A DNA stretch of 64,000 bases from Leisingera caerulea DSM 24564 (GTDB lineage: Bacteria > Pseudomonadota > Alphaproteobacteria > Rhodobacterales > Rhodobacteraceae), in the NCBI RefSeq assembly GCF_000473325.1, contig NZ_KI421513.1, forward strand, positions 134,717 to 198,716. Reading direction: 5' to 3'. Under the pieces are notes generated by a model that did no database searches, had not been told where the DNA came from, and saw only the letters and a list, made by a program, of their open reading frames with translations. A program made the translations under genes and the position numbers. Shown here in pieces: positions 19,938 through 29,078 of this stretch (its first letter is position 1; each line of letters opens with the position of its first letter).

Positions 19938-20101
19938 CGTTACACCTCCAGTCGGCGGAACAACGACCGGGTCAAACCGATCAAAAGGCATGCCCCGCCC
20001 TACCAGCATCCGGGGTTTCCCCCTCGCGTCAATGACTTGGATCAAGTGGCCCGGGCGCCGCCCCGGAAAAGGCCGCCGCGGGCGGGCGCCGCGGCGCTGG
20101 C

Positions 20102-20602
20102 TCAGGCCTCGCGGGCCAGCCGCTCCTCCAGCACCTCAAACGGCACGCCCGGCTCATCCTTGGCGCCGCGGATCACCAGCGAGGTCTTGACGCTGGCCAC
20201 GTTCGGCGTGGTCAGCAGCTCGCTGGTCAGGAAGCTTTGAAAGGTGCTGAGATCCGGAGAGACGCATTTCAGGATGAAATCCACTTCGCCGTTCAGCATG
20301 TGGCACTCGCGCACCAGGGGCCAGCTGCGGCACTTCTCCTCAAAGGCGCTCAGCTCCACCTCGGCCTGGCTCTCCAGCCCCACCATGGCAAAGACCTGCA
20401 CCTCGAACCCCAGCTCGCGGGCGTTCACATCCGCATGATAGCCGTGAATCAGCCCGGCCTCCTCCAGCGCCCGCACCCGGCGCAAACACGGCGGCGCCGA
20501 GATGCCGACCCGCTTGGCCAGCTCGACATTGGTCATCCGCCCATCGGCCTGAAGCTCCGACAAAATCTTGCGATCAATCGGATCTAGACGGGTTGTGACC
20601 AT
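20102..20602 (-). CDS. Lrp/AsnC family transcriptional regulator
   Basis: 166 residues: an N-terminal winged helix (LDPIDRKILSELQADGRMTNVELAKRVGISAPPCLRRVRALEEAG, residues ~6-50) and a C-terminal RAM domain (about 65-150) that would bind an amino acid. Divergent from trxB, an arrangement widespread in Rhodobacteraceae. A promoter (20631-20658) and a 15-base direct repeat with 21-base period overlap the upstream region, suggesting autoregulation. It is not the global Lrp by sequence alone. Confidence 0.92.
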   Translation of the reverse strand: MVTTRLDPIDRKILSELQADGRMTNVELAKRVGISAPPCLRRVRALEEAGLIHGYHADVNARELGFEVQVFAMVGLESQAEVELSAFEEKCRSWPLVRECHMLNGEVDFILKCVSPDLSTFQSFLTSELLTTPNVASVKTSLVIRGAKDEPGVPFEVLEERLAREA

Positions 20603-20630
20603 GCCGGAAACTCCTGTGAATTTTGCGTTT

Positions 20631-20658
20631 CTTATAGCACCGCCGCCGGGCCGCGCAA
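20631..20658 (-). promoter_or_regulatory. Probable promoter of the Lrp-family gene
   Basis: On the minus strand TTGCGC (20658-20653), a 16-base spacer and TATAAG (20636-20631), about 30 bases before the ATG. Confidence 0.5.
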
Positions 20659-20687
20659 TAATCTTTCATCACCGCGCAATATTCTTT
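20652..20687. repeat. Direct repeat with 21-bp period (likely Lrp-type operator)
   Basis: CGCGCAATAATCTTT (20652-20666) and CGCGCAATATTCTTT (20673-20687) differ at one base and are offset by exactly two helical turns. The first copy covers the -35 hexamer of the lrp-family promoter. Confidence 0.55.
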
Positions 20688-20832
20688 GCACTCCGAAGGT
20701 GCAAGCCGCAATCCCGGGCGGCATCCGCAAATCTGCATCCCGCGGCATGCAAAGGCTGGGGGTTTAAGCCAGCGGGTCCTGCCGCTATATGCAATTCCTG
20801 ACGGCGGCAAGCCCGCCATGCTGCTTACGTAA

Positions 20833-21783
<951 letters not shown>

Positions 21784-21788
21784 CCGGG

Positions 21789-22127
21789 ATGCCGCATGAT
21801 TTCACCGCGCAACGGGCTGAAACCGTTGCGGCATTCAACGATTTGCAGGCCGAACACGGCCTGCCGGAGGCGGCGGACGTGGATTATTTCTTCGTCCCCG
21901 CCCGCGACGGTGCCGACTGGCGCAAGCTGGCCGAAGAGCTGAGCCGCGAGGGCTACCTCTGCAGCTGGGTCAGCGGAAAAGACGCCGGGGGCGGCAGCCC
22001 GTATCTGGCCGCCACCCTGCCGGATCAGATCATCTCTGCCACCGGCATCTGGATCGGCGAGGAAGTCGCCACCCGCGCCGCCCTCTCCCACGGCTTCGCC
22101 CCCGACGGCTGGGGCCTGGAGGGCTGA
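21789..22127 (+). CDS. RraB-family ribonuclease E inhibitor-like protein
   Basis: 112 residues. The RraB-like alpha/beta domain spans nearly the whole protein: an N-terminal helix (AQRAETVAAFNDLQ), DVDYFFVPARDGADWRKLAEELSREGYLCSWV, and an end-segment with several acidic residues. E. coli RraB binds RNase E and changes its target choice; here that is inference by family. Five bases downstream of trxB, so probably co-transcribed. Confidence 0.75.
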   Translation: MPHDFTAQRAETVAAFNDLQAEHGLPEAADVDYFFVPARDGADWRKLAEELSREGYLCSWVSGKDAGGGSPYLAATLPDQIISATGIWIGEEVATRAALSHGFAPDGWGLEG

Positions 22128-22208
22128 GCGCGCCCCAACCCCGGCATTGACCCCAGGCCCCTGCCCCCGCAGTCTGCCCTCAGCTGACCGCAGGACAGGA
22201 GGAGCGGA

Positions 22209-23888
22209 GTGGCAAGCGCGCTCTGGCAGGGCAACTGGATCACCCGCACCCGGATCATCACCGGGCTGGTGCTGTTCACCTATGCCTTCTTCCACTTCAT
22301 CAACATCGGCCTCGGCCTGCTGTCGCCAGACTGGATGGAGTCGTTTCAGGACGTCCGCCAGCTGATCACCCGCAGCTTCCTGGGCGGGCTCATCCTCTAT
22401 ACTGCGCTGATCCTGCATGCCGGGCTGGCGCTGTGGAGCCTGGCCCGCCGCCGCACATTGAAAATGCGCCCGGGCGCGGCGCTGCAGTTCCTGCTCGGCT
22501 TCCTGATCCCGCTGCAGCTGCTCAGCCATCTGGCCTTCACCCGCTATTCGCATGAAATCTACGGCGTCAACGACGAGATGGCCTATGTGATTGTGCTGAT
22601 GTGGGCCTCGCCCGAGGCCTGGCAGCAAAGCGCGCTGCTGCTGGCGGTGTGGATCCACGGCTGCATCGGCCTGCACTACTGGCTGCGGCTGACCCGCTGG
22701 TGGCGGCAGCTGATCCCCTGGATGGCGGGGCTGGCGGTGCTGATCCCCGGCTTCGCCCTGGCCGGCTTCCTGACCGAAGGCCGCCGCATCCACGGCCTGT
22801 TCGTGGAGGGCAGCCAGCGCCCGGCGCTGATGGAGGCGTTCAACTGGCCCAGCCGCGAGGTTTTTGCCGAGCTGTTCCTGACCGACAGCCGCTGGTTCAC
22901 GGCCTTCCTGATCCTGCTGGGGCTGGCGGCGGCGGCGCATGTGCTGAACCGGCTGCTGCGGCGGCGCCGGGCGGTGCGCATCCGCTATGCCTTCGGGCCT
23001 GAAATCCGCGCCGAGCGCGGCCTGACCCTGCTGGAGATGTCCCAGGCCAACGGCATCCACCACACGTCCCTGTGCGGCGGCAAAGGCCGCTGCACCACCT
23101 GCCGGGTGGTGGTGGACGAAGGCGCCGACACCCTGCCGCCGCCCGCCCCGCCCGAGGCCCGCAGCCTGGCCCGCGTCAAGGCGCCCGCCAACATGCGGCT
23201 GGCCTGCCAGATCCGCCCCCAGGCGCCGCTCACCGTCACCCGCATGTTCCGCCCCGACGGCCGCAAGGGCCGCGCCCATGCCAGCCAGGGCAGCGAACAG
23301 CAGCTGGCCATCCTGTTCCTCGACATGCGCGGCTTCACCGCCCGCACCGCCGGCCAGCTGCCCTATGACGTGGTGTTCCTGCTCAACCGCTTCTTCGACG
23401 CCATCGTGCCCGCGATCGTGGCGGCCGGCGGCACCGTCGACAAATACCTCGGCGACGGGCTGCTGGCACTGTTCGAAGCGCAGACACCCGCCCGCTCCGC
23501 CCGCGCAGCCCTTGATGCCGCCACCGCCATCGGCACCGCGCTGCAGGACTTCAACGCGCAGCTGGCAGCGGACGGCGAGCCGGCAATCCGCATCGGCATC
23601 GGCCTGCATCTGGGCGAACTGGTGCTGGGCGAGATCGGCAGCGCCGGCCATGCGCCGCGCACCATCATCGGCGGCAGTGTCAACACCGCCAGCCGCCTGG
23701 AGGCCCAGACCAAGGAGCTGGGAATCGAACTGCTGATTTCCGCCCGCGTGCTGCAGGCCGCCGGATACGGTCTGGACGGGTTTGCCCTGCGGGAATTCCG
23801 GCTCCGGGGCGTTGCCGAGCCGCTGGCCGCCCTGCCGGTGGAGCATGCCGCCGCCCTGCCGCGGCTGCTGGCCAAAGAACAGGGTTAA
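22209..23888 (+). CDS. Membrane-anchored ferredoxin-domain adenylate/guanylate cyclase
   Basis: 559 residues from GTG 22209 (CAGGAGG upstream). N-terminal membrane part: about six helices within residues 15-250, with His29, His70, His107, His115, His150 and His156, reminiscent of di-heme cytochrome b anchors such as SdhC. Then a plant-type [2Fe-2S] ferredoxin domain (about 256-345) with Cys289, Cys295, Cys298 and Cys333, and a class III cyclase domain (about 366-530). Cyclase residues seen: metal Asp372 (FLDMRGFT) and Asp416, purine-specifying Lys412 (DKYLGDG), Asn492 and Arg496 (VNTASRLE). The position that is usually Asp/Thr before VN is Gly489. Likely couples respiratory redox state to cAMP; inferred. 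Confidence 0.85.
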   Translation: MASALWQGNWITRTRIITGLVLFTYAFFHFINIGLGLLSPDWMESFQDVRQLITRSFLGGLILYTALILHAGLALWSLARRRTLKMRPGAALQFLLGFLIPLQLLSHLAFTRYSHEIYGVNDEMAYVIVLMWASPEAWQQSALLLAVWIHGCIGLHYWLRLTRWWRQLIPWMAGLAVLIPGFALAGFLTEGRRIHGLFVEGSQRPALMEAFNWPSREVFAELFLTDSRWFTAFLILLGLAAAAHVLNRLLRRRRAVRIRYAFGPEIRAERGLTLLEMSQANGIHHTSLCGGKGRCTTCRVVVDEGADTLPPPAPPEARSLARVKAPANMRLACQIRPQAPLTVTRMFRPDGRKGRAHASQGSEQQLAILFLDMRGFTARTAGQLPYDVVFLLNRFFDAIVPAIVAAGGTVDKYLGDGLLALFEAQTPARSARAALDAATAIGTALQDFNAQLAADGEPAIRIGIGLHLGELVLGEIGSAGHAPRTIIGGSVNTASRLEAQTKELGIELLISARVLQAAGYGLDGFALREFRLRGVAEPLAALPVEHAAALPRLLAKEQG

Positions 23889-24074
23889 GCCCGCGACGGG
23901 GCAGCGGGAACGCCCGTTTCCGGCTGGCGCCCGTCTCCGGCACCGCATTCCGGCGGACACGCCTTAGGGGAACTTTCTGCCGCGCACCCGGATGCGTTGC
24001 AGCAAAACAACGCAGCAAAAAATCGCCAATCCGAGGCAATTCCCCCTTTGATTCCCGGCCGAACCATGCAATGC

Positions 24075-24088
24075 GTTCACGCGTGAAC
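24075..24088. promoter_or_regulatory. 14-bp perfect palindrome, possible operator
   Basis: GTTCACGCGTGAAC, 34 bases before the GTG of the MarR-like reading frame. Position and symmetry fit a winged-helix autoregulatory site. Confidence 0.4.
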
Positions 24089-24122
24089 ACACTTTGACCC
24101 CACGCCCTGGACCCGCTGCGCC

Positions 24123-24488
24123 GTGCCTGAGACCCTGACCACATCCACCCCGGACGAGCAAGACCTGCTCTTCCGCCTCCTGCGCCAGCTTGATGCGGCG
24201 CCGGATGCGTCGCAGCGGGCCACCGCCGCGGCGCTGGGGATTTCGCTGGGCCGGCTCAACACCCTGCTGCGGTCCGCGGCAGAGGGCGGCCTGATCACCG
24301 TCAGCGCCCGCCCCGGCCCCGACAAGCGGCAGCGGTTCGCCTATTCGCTGACCACCCGGGGCGCGGCGGAAAAAGTGCGTCTCACCGATCAATTCCTCGC
24401 CCGCAAGCTCGCAGAATACAACGCGCTGCATGCGGAACTCACCGGCTCCGCAAGCGGCCTCCCCCCTCTCAAACACAGGACTCATCCT
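24123..24488 (+). CDS. MarR-type winged-helix region in frame with sat/cysC
   Basis: The open frame starts at GTG 24123 and runs without a stop into sat/cysC. Its ~122 residues match the MarR-type 'EPS-associated' regulators: DEQDLLFRLLRQLDAAPDAS, the recognition region ALGISLGRLNTLLRSAAEGG, the wing with DKRQRFAYSLTTRGAAEK, and an end helix FLARKLAEYNALHAEL. In related bacteria this is expected as a free ~110-residue protein. Either it is now the N-terminal domain of a 691-residue fusion, or it is translated together with an internal restart at 24489. No good ribosome site precedes the GTG. Confidence 0.6.
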
Positions 24489-26198
24489 ATGCAAAGCAAC
24501 CTGGCTCCCATCCCAGAGCTCTATGTTTCCTATGAAAGCGCGCAGAAACTGAAGGTCGAAGCGGCCGATCTGGTCAGCTGGGACCTGACACCGCGCCAGA
24601 TCTGTGACCTGGAACTCTTGATGAACGGCGGCTTCAACCCGCTCAAGGGCTTCCTGTCCCAGGCCGATTACGACGGCGTTGTCGAAAACATGCGCCTGAC
24701 CGACGGCACCCTGTGGCCGATGCCGATCAACCTGGATGTCTCCGAAGACTTCGCGTCCAAGCTGGAAGCGGGCCAGGACATTGCCCTGCGCGACCAGGAA
24801 GGCGTGATCCTCGCCACCATGACCGTCACCGACAACTGGGTGCCGAACAAGGCGCGCGAAGCGGAAAAGGTCTTTGGCGCCGATGACGACGCCCACCCGG
24901 CGGTGAACTACCTGCACAACCAGGCCGGCAAGGTCTATCTGGGCGGTCCCGTGACCGGCATCCAGCAGCCCGTCCACTATGACTTCCGCGGCCGCCGCGA
25001 CACCCCGAACGAGCTGCGCGCCTACTTCCGCAAGCTGGGCTGGAACAAGGTTGTTGCCTTCCAGACCCGCAACCCGCTGCACCGCGCCCACCAGGAACTG
25101 ACCTTCCGCGCCGCGCGCGAAGCCCAGGCCAACCTGCTGATCCACCCGGTTGTCGGCATGACCAAGCCGGGCGACGTCGACCACTTCACCCGCGTGCGCT
25201 GCTACGAGGCGGTTCTGGACAAGTATCCGGCGGCCACCACCACCATGTCGCTGCTGAACCTGGCGATGCGCATGGCCGGCCCGCGCGAGGCGGTCTGGCA
25301 CGGCCTGATCCGCAAGAACCACGGCTGCACCCACTTCATCGTCGGCCGCGACCACGCAGGCCCGGGCAAGAACTCCGCAGGCGAAGACTTCTACGGCCCC
25401 TACGACGCGCAGGAGCTGTTCCGCGCCTATGAAGAGGAAATCGGCCTGAAAATGGTGGACTTCAAGCACATGGTCTATGTGCAGGAGCGCGCCCAGTACG
25501 AGCCGAACGACGAGATCGAAGACCGCGATAACGTCACCATCCTGAACATCTCCGGCACCGAACTGCGCCGCCGCCTGGCCGAGGGCCTGGAAATCCCCGA
25601 GTGGTTCTCCTTCCCCGAGGTGGTCGCCGAGCTGCGCAAAACCAAGCCGCCGCGCGCCGAGCAGGGCTTCACCGTGTTCTTCACCGGCTTCTCCGGCTCC
25701 GGCAAATCCACCATTGCGAACGCTCTGATGGTCAAGCTGATGGAAATGGGCGGCCGCCCGGTCACCCTGCTGGATGGCGACATCGTGCGTAAGAACCTGT
25801 CGAGCGAGCTGGGCTTCTCGAAAGAGCACCGCGACCTCAACATCCGCCGCATCGGCTATGTCGCGTCCGAGATCACCAAGAACGGCGGCATCGCCATCTG
25901 CGCCCCGATCGCGCCCTATGCCACCACCCGCCGCGCCGTGCGCGAGGACGTGGAACAGTTCGGTGCCTTCGTCGAAGTGCACGTTGCCACCTCGATCGAG
26001 GAATGCGAGCGCCGCGACCGCAAGGGCCTGTATAAGCTGGCCCGCGAAGGCAAGATCAAGGAGTTCACCGGCATCTCCGACCCCTACGACGTTCCGCAGA
26101 ACGCCGAGCTGGTGGTCGAGACCGAGAACGTCGACGTCGACAACTGCGCCCACCAGGTGCTGCTCAAGCTGGAAAGCATGGGCCTGATCAAGGCCTGA
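24489..26198 (+). CDS. sat/cysC: Bifunctional sulfate adenylyltransferase / adenylylsulfate kinase
   Basis: Makes APS from sulfate and ATP, then PAPS. From ATG 24489 the protein has 569 residues (MQSNLAPIPELYVSYESAQ). The ATP sulfurylase part covers about residues 1-385: QTRNPLHRAHQELTFRAA (active-site QxRNPLHxAH) and VGRDHAGPG. The APS kinase part covers about 395-569: Walker A FTGFSGSGKSTIA, LLDGDIVRKNLSSELGFSKEHR, and the lid region with ISDPYDVP. The upstream 366 bases are open in the same frame and encode a MarR-like domain, so the start is ambiguous (GTG 24123 gives 691 residues). A CAGGA sits 8 bases before ATG 24489. PAPS may serve assimilation or sulfation of polysaccharide. Confidence 0.93.
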   Translation: MQSNLAPIPELYVSYESAQKLKVEAADLVSWDLTPRQICDLELLMNGGFNPLKGFLSQADYDGVVENMRLTDGTLWPMPINLDVSEDFASKLEAGQDIALRDQEGVILATMTVTDNWVPNKAREAEKVFGADDDAHPAVNYLHNQAGKVYLGGPVTGIQQPVHYDFRGRRDTPNELRAYFRKLGWNKVVAFQTRNPLHRAHQELTFRAAREAQANLLIHPVVGMTKPGDVDHFTRVRCYEAVLDKYPAATTTMSLLNLAMRMAGPREAVWHGLIRKNHGCTHFIVGRDHAGPGKNSAGEDFYGPYDAQELFRAYEEEIGLKMVDFKHMVYVQERAQYEPNDEIEDRDNVTILNISGTELRRRLAEGLEIPEWFSFPEVVAELRKTKPPRAEQGFTVFFTGFSGSGKSTIANALMVKLMEMGGRPVTLLDGDIVRKNLSSELGFSKEHRDLNIRRIGYVASEITKNGGIAICAPIAPYATTRRAVREDVEQFGAFVEVHVATSIEECERRDRKGLYKLAREGKIKEFTGISDPYDVPQNAELVVETENVDVDNCAHQVLLKLESMGLIKA

Positions 26199-26223
26199 GC
26201 CTGACGGCAGTGTGAGAAACATG

Positions 26224-26251
26224 AACGGCCCGCCAATCGGCGGGCCGTTTT
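26224..26251 (+). terminator. Intrinsic terminator after sat/cysC
   Basis: AACGGCCCGCC, loop AATC, GGCGGGCCGTT followed by TTCTGTTT. Confidence 0.85.
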
Positions 26252-26420
26252 CTGTTTGGCACCCCAAAGCCCCTGAACCGGCGCACCGCCCCGTCTTCGC
26301 CGTGGTCAAAAAGGCAACGGTCCTGCTCGGATGCGCACAGCCCTGCGCCGGAATACTTCCCGCATCGGCGGAAAACCGCTAATCATCCCGCAAAAATACA
26401 GAATTGCAGGCGGATTTCAG

Positions 26421-27236
26421 GTGCGTGTCGTTTCTCTTTGGATCGGTGAAGAGCTGCCGCTGCTGACGCAGCTGGCCGTCATGTCCTGGCAGCGCCACAC
26501 CTGCGGCGTGGATCTTTATGTCACCGACCCCGCCTGCCCGCCCCGCGGCGTGCCGCCCGGCGTCTGCCTGAAGCCGGCCGGGGAGGTGCTGCCGCTGGAC
26601 ACGCTGGAGCGCCTGAAACCCTTGATCCGCACCCGCTACAGCCCGCGGCAGGAGCGGCTCAGCTACTCCGACATTTTCCGGATCGCGCTTCAGAAACAGG
26701 GCCTCGGGTTCTGGCTGGATACCGACGTCATCCTGTTCCAGGACTTCCAGCCGGACCCGGCCCAAGCCTGGTTTGCCTTCGACGGCAAGGCCACCGTGGG
26801 CTATTCGGCGCTGTATTTCCCGCCCGACGACCCCTTTGTCGGCGACTTCCTCATGGTGCTTGACCATCCTGAGCTGTGGCCGGACTGGCTCGGCTTCAAA
26901 CGGCGGGTGGTTAAGCCCGCGCTGCTGCGCGCGCTTGGCCGGAAATTCCGCGCAACCGATCTCGGCATGACCGTCTATGGCAACGAGGCGATGGTGCGCA
27001 TCCTCAAGCGGCAGAACCGGTTCGGGGAGGCCAAGCCAATGAAATCAATGTACTATCTTCCGGGCGCCAGCTGTGATTTCTACGACCCGGCGCACACCCG
27101 GGCGCTGCTGGGGCAGCCCGATATCATCGGCCTTCATGTGCACCAAAAAGGCCCCTCCACGCAGCCGCCACGCTGCGGCAGCGCGTTTGACCTGACCCTG
27201 CGCGAATACGGCCTGGCAGCCGCGCAAACCGCCTGA
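26421..27236 (+). CDS. DXD-motif glycosyltransferase-like protein
   Basis: 271 residues from GTG 26421 (VRVVSLWIGEELPLL). An ATG at 26331 would add 30 basic, non-conserved residues. GT-A type features: a strand-helix start SLWIGEELPLLTQLAVMSWQRHTCGVDLYV, RLSYSDIFRIALQKQGLGFWLDTDVILF with the metal/nucleotide-sugar DXD (LDTDV, about residue 104), and a His near the end (GLHVHQKGP). This layout resembles GT32-like (alpha-1,4 or mannosyl) transferases of capsule or LPS synthesis. The acceptor and sugar are unknown. It stands alone after the sat/cysC terminator; the MarR 'EPS' element upstream makes a surface-polysaccharide role attractive but unproved. Confidence 0.7.
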   Translation: MRVVSLWIGEELPLLTQLAVMSWQRHTCGVDLYVTDPACPPRGVPPGVCLKPAGEVLPLDTLERLKPLIRTRYSPRQERLSYSDIFRIALQKQGLGFWLDTDVILFQDFQPDPAQAWFAFDGKATVGYSALYFPPDDPFVGDFLMVLDHPELWPDWLGFKRRVVKPALLRALGRKFRATDLGMTVYGNEAMVRILKRQNRFGEAKPMKSMYYLPGASCDFYDPAHTRALLGQPDIIGLHVHQKGPSTQPPRCGSAFDLTLREYGLAAAQTA

Positions 27237-27251
27237 GGCCGCCGCCAGCGG

Positions 27252-28136
27252 TCACAGCGCTGCGGGCAGGTCCACCGTTCCGCGCATCAGCACAAACCCC
27301 TCGCCCGCAACGCGCACGCCTTCAATCGCCTCCGCCGTGCCAACCCGTGCAACCCGCGCCTGGCCGGGGCGGCCCAGCCCGTGGCCCTGCTCCGCAGTGA
27401 ACTCCGCTTTCTGCATCAGCCCGTGATGCCACAGATAAGACGCCATCGCCCCGGTGGCGGACCCGGTGAACGGATCCTCCGGCGGGCTGGGCGGCGCCAT
27501 CAGGAGGCGGGAGAAGGTGTCGCCCGCCGCCGTCGCCCCCTCCAGCGTCACCAGAAACGGCTCCATCATGTCAATGCCATCGGCGCCCAGCGATGCGCCC
27601 AAGGCAGCCAGCGCCTCCAGGTTCAGCTCCGCCGCCTCCAGCGCCGCCCTGTCGCGCAGCACGGTGACGCAGAACGGCAGCCCGGTGGACACCTTCTGCG
27701 GCCGCCCGGCAATGGCCTCCACCGGCAGCGACACCGCCGCCGCCACCAGTTCCGGATCGGCAAAGGGGCCGAACTCCGGCGCCACCTGGGTCATTTCGAT
27801 CAGATCGCCGTCCAGCCTGACCGGCACGATCCCCGCCCCGGTTTCCAGCGTGATGCTATCGCCCTGAAACAGCCCGCGGTCCCGCATCGCCGCCACCGTG
27901 GCAATGGTCGGATGGCCGGCAAAGGGGATTTCGCGGCTGGCCAGAAAATAGCGCACCTTCACATCCGCCACTTCCGACGGGCCGGTGAAGGTGCATTCCA
28001 CCAGCGAGGTCTCCCGCACATATGCGGTGCAGACCGCCTCCGGCAGATGCGCGCCGCCATGCACCACCGCGCAGCCGTTGCCGCCAAAGGCCCGGTCCGA
28101 AAACGCATCCACCCAGTCGAAGTCGCAGCGCACCAT
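27252..28136 (-). CDS. PhzF-family isomerase/epimerase
   Basis: 294 residues. PhzF fold with the duplicated hot-dog-like barrel: VDAFSDRAFGGNGCAVV at the N terminus (catalytic Glu normally nearby in TSLVECTF), REIPFAGHPTIATVAAM, and the C-terminal DPFTGSATGAMASYLWHHGLM. Phenazine genes are absent, so it is one of the many PhzF homologs of unknown substrate, not a phenazine enzyme by context. Monocistronic. Confidence 0.88.
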   Translation of the reverse strand: MVRCDFDWVDAFSDRAFGGNGCAVVHGGAHLPEAVCTAYVRETSLVECTFTGPSEVADVKVRYFLASREIPFAGHPTIATVAAMRDRGLFQGDSITLETGAGIVPVRLDGDLIEMTQVAPEFGPFADPELVAAAVSLPVEAIAGRPQKVSTGLPFCVTVLRDRAALEAAELNLEALAALGASLGADGIDMMEPFLVTLEGATAAGDTFSRLLMAPPSPPEDPFTGSATGAMASYLWHHGLMQKAEFTAEQGHGLGRPGQARVARVGTAEAIEGVRVAGEGFVLMRGTVDLPAAL

Positions 28137-28253
28137 GACCGCCCTCCCAGCTTTCAGAAAATCAAAAAGGCGGGCACATGCCCGCCTTTCGCATCATCAA
28201 AGCCCGCCGCCGGATGTCAATCCGCTGGCCTTGCACTTGTGCGTGCTCTGGAC

Positions 28254-28478
28254 TTAATGCACCGCGACCGGTGTCATGTCGTTCTGGCGCGCCAGCACAA
28301 AGGCCAGCTGCCGGTCGGCCACCAGCGCCAGCTGGCCGCCCTCGGCGTCGTGCACCGCGTAAAGCTGCTCACGCCCGCCGGCGTTCGCCTGCACGTCCTT
28401 GGGGAGATCTGCCACCGCAACCGCCTTCACATAGACGGTCCGGTTGCCGGCCTCCTTGAAGTCAAACGGTGTATGCAT
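28254..28478 (-). CDS. DUF1150 family protein
   Basis: 74 residues. The family pattern is clear: VYVKAVAVADLPKDVQAN, EQLYAVHDAEGGQLALVADRQLAFVLARQNDM. Function unknown. It follows hsp20 by 5 bases and is therefore in the same heat-shock transcript; this hsp20-DUF1150 pairing recurs in alphaproteobacteria. Confidence 0.9.
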   Translation of the reverse strand: MHTPFDFKEAGNRTVYVKAVAVADLPKDVQANAGGREQLYAVHDAEGGQLALVADRQLAFVLARQNDMTPVAVH

Positions 28479-28483
28479 TGCTC

Positions 28484-28897
28484 TTACCCCTTCTTGATGT
28501 TGATCGTCTGAACCACGGTTTCGGGCCGGGAACGGGTCAGGTCCACATGCAGCAGCCCGTTTTCCATCACCGCCTCGCCCACTTCGACGCCATCGGCCAG
28601 CACAAACATGCGCTGGAACTGGCGCGCCGCGATGCCGCGGTGCAGGAACACCCGCCCCTCGCTGTCGTCGTTCTGGCGGCCGCGGATCACCAGCTGGCGG
28701 TCCTCGACGGTGATCGCCAGGTCTTCCTCGGCGAAACCGGCAACGGCCAGGGTGATACGGTAGGAAAAATCAGAGGTCTGTTCGATATTATACGGCGGAT
28801 AGCCTTCGTTGCCCGATTTGGCCGAGCGCTCCAGGAGGCGTTCCAGCTGCTCGAACCCCAGCATATGCGGGTAGGAGCCCAAGGTAAGTTTCGACAC
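28484..28897 (-). CDS. Small heat-shock protein, Hsp20/IbpA type
   Basis: 137 residues from GTG 28897 (MSKLTLGSYPHMLGFEQLE), chosen because AGGA lies 8 bases upstream; a TTG at 28918 is the other option. Alpha-crystallin domain about residues 35-130: PPYNIEQTSDFSYRITLAVAGFAEEDLAITVED, GIAARQFQRMFVLADGVEV, ENGLLHVDLTR, and a C-terminal I-x-I-type tail (QTINIKKG). Holdase for unfolding proteins. Preceded by a sigma-32-like promoter (28966-28994). Confidence 0.93.
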   Translation of the reverse strand: MSKLTLGSYPHMLGFEQLERLLERSAKSGNEGYPPYNIEQTSDFSYRITLAVAGFAEEDLAITVEDRQLVIRGRQNDDSEGRVFLHRGIAARQFQRMFVLADGVEVGEAVMENGLLHVDLTRSRPETVVQTINIKKG

Positions 28898-28965
28898 TTT
28901 AATCGTCCTTTTTGCCAAAGCGACGGATGCTTGCGGCCCCGCTCCCGGCAGCCGCCTGCACAGGA

Positions 28966-28994
28966 ATATGGGAAGTTCCTGCTGGATTCACAAG
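28966..28994 (-). promoter_or_regulatory. Sigma-32 (RpoH)-type promoter of hsp20
   Basis: On the minus strand CTTGTGA (28994-28988), a 15-base spacer and CCCATAT (28972-28966), close to CTTGAAA/CCCATnT. It would give a leader of about 60 bases. Confidence 0.65.
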
Positions 28995-29078
28995 AGCATG
29001 TGCTCATAGGTCTAGCGGAAAAGCAGTTAAGGAAGTATCTTCAGCCTTACTTCATTCATCAGCTTTACTGAGTCGCCC

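Noticed and set aside
23964..26309. 781-codon minus-strand open frame opposite sat/cysC
   Set aside because: Antisense shadow with Asp/Gly/Val/His bias; the plus strand encodes conserved enzyme motifs.
27252..28136. Phenazine biosynthesis gene
   Set aside because: PhzF homologs are widespread and no other phz gene is present.
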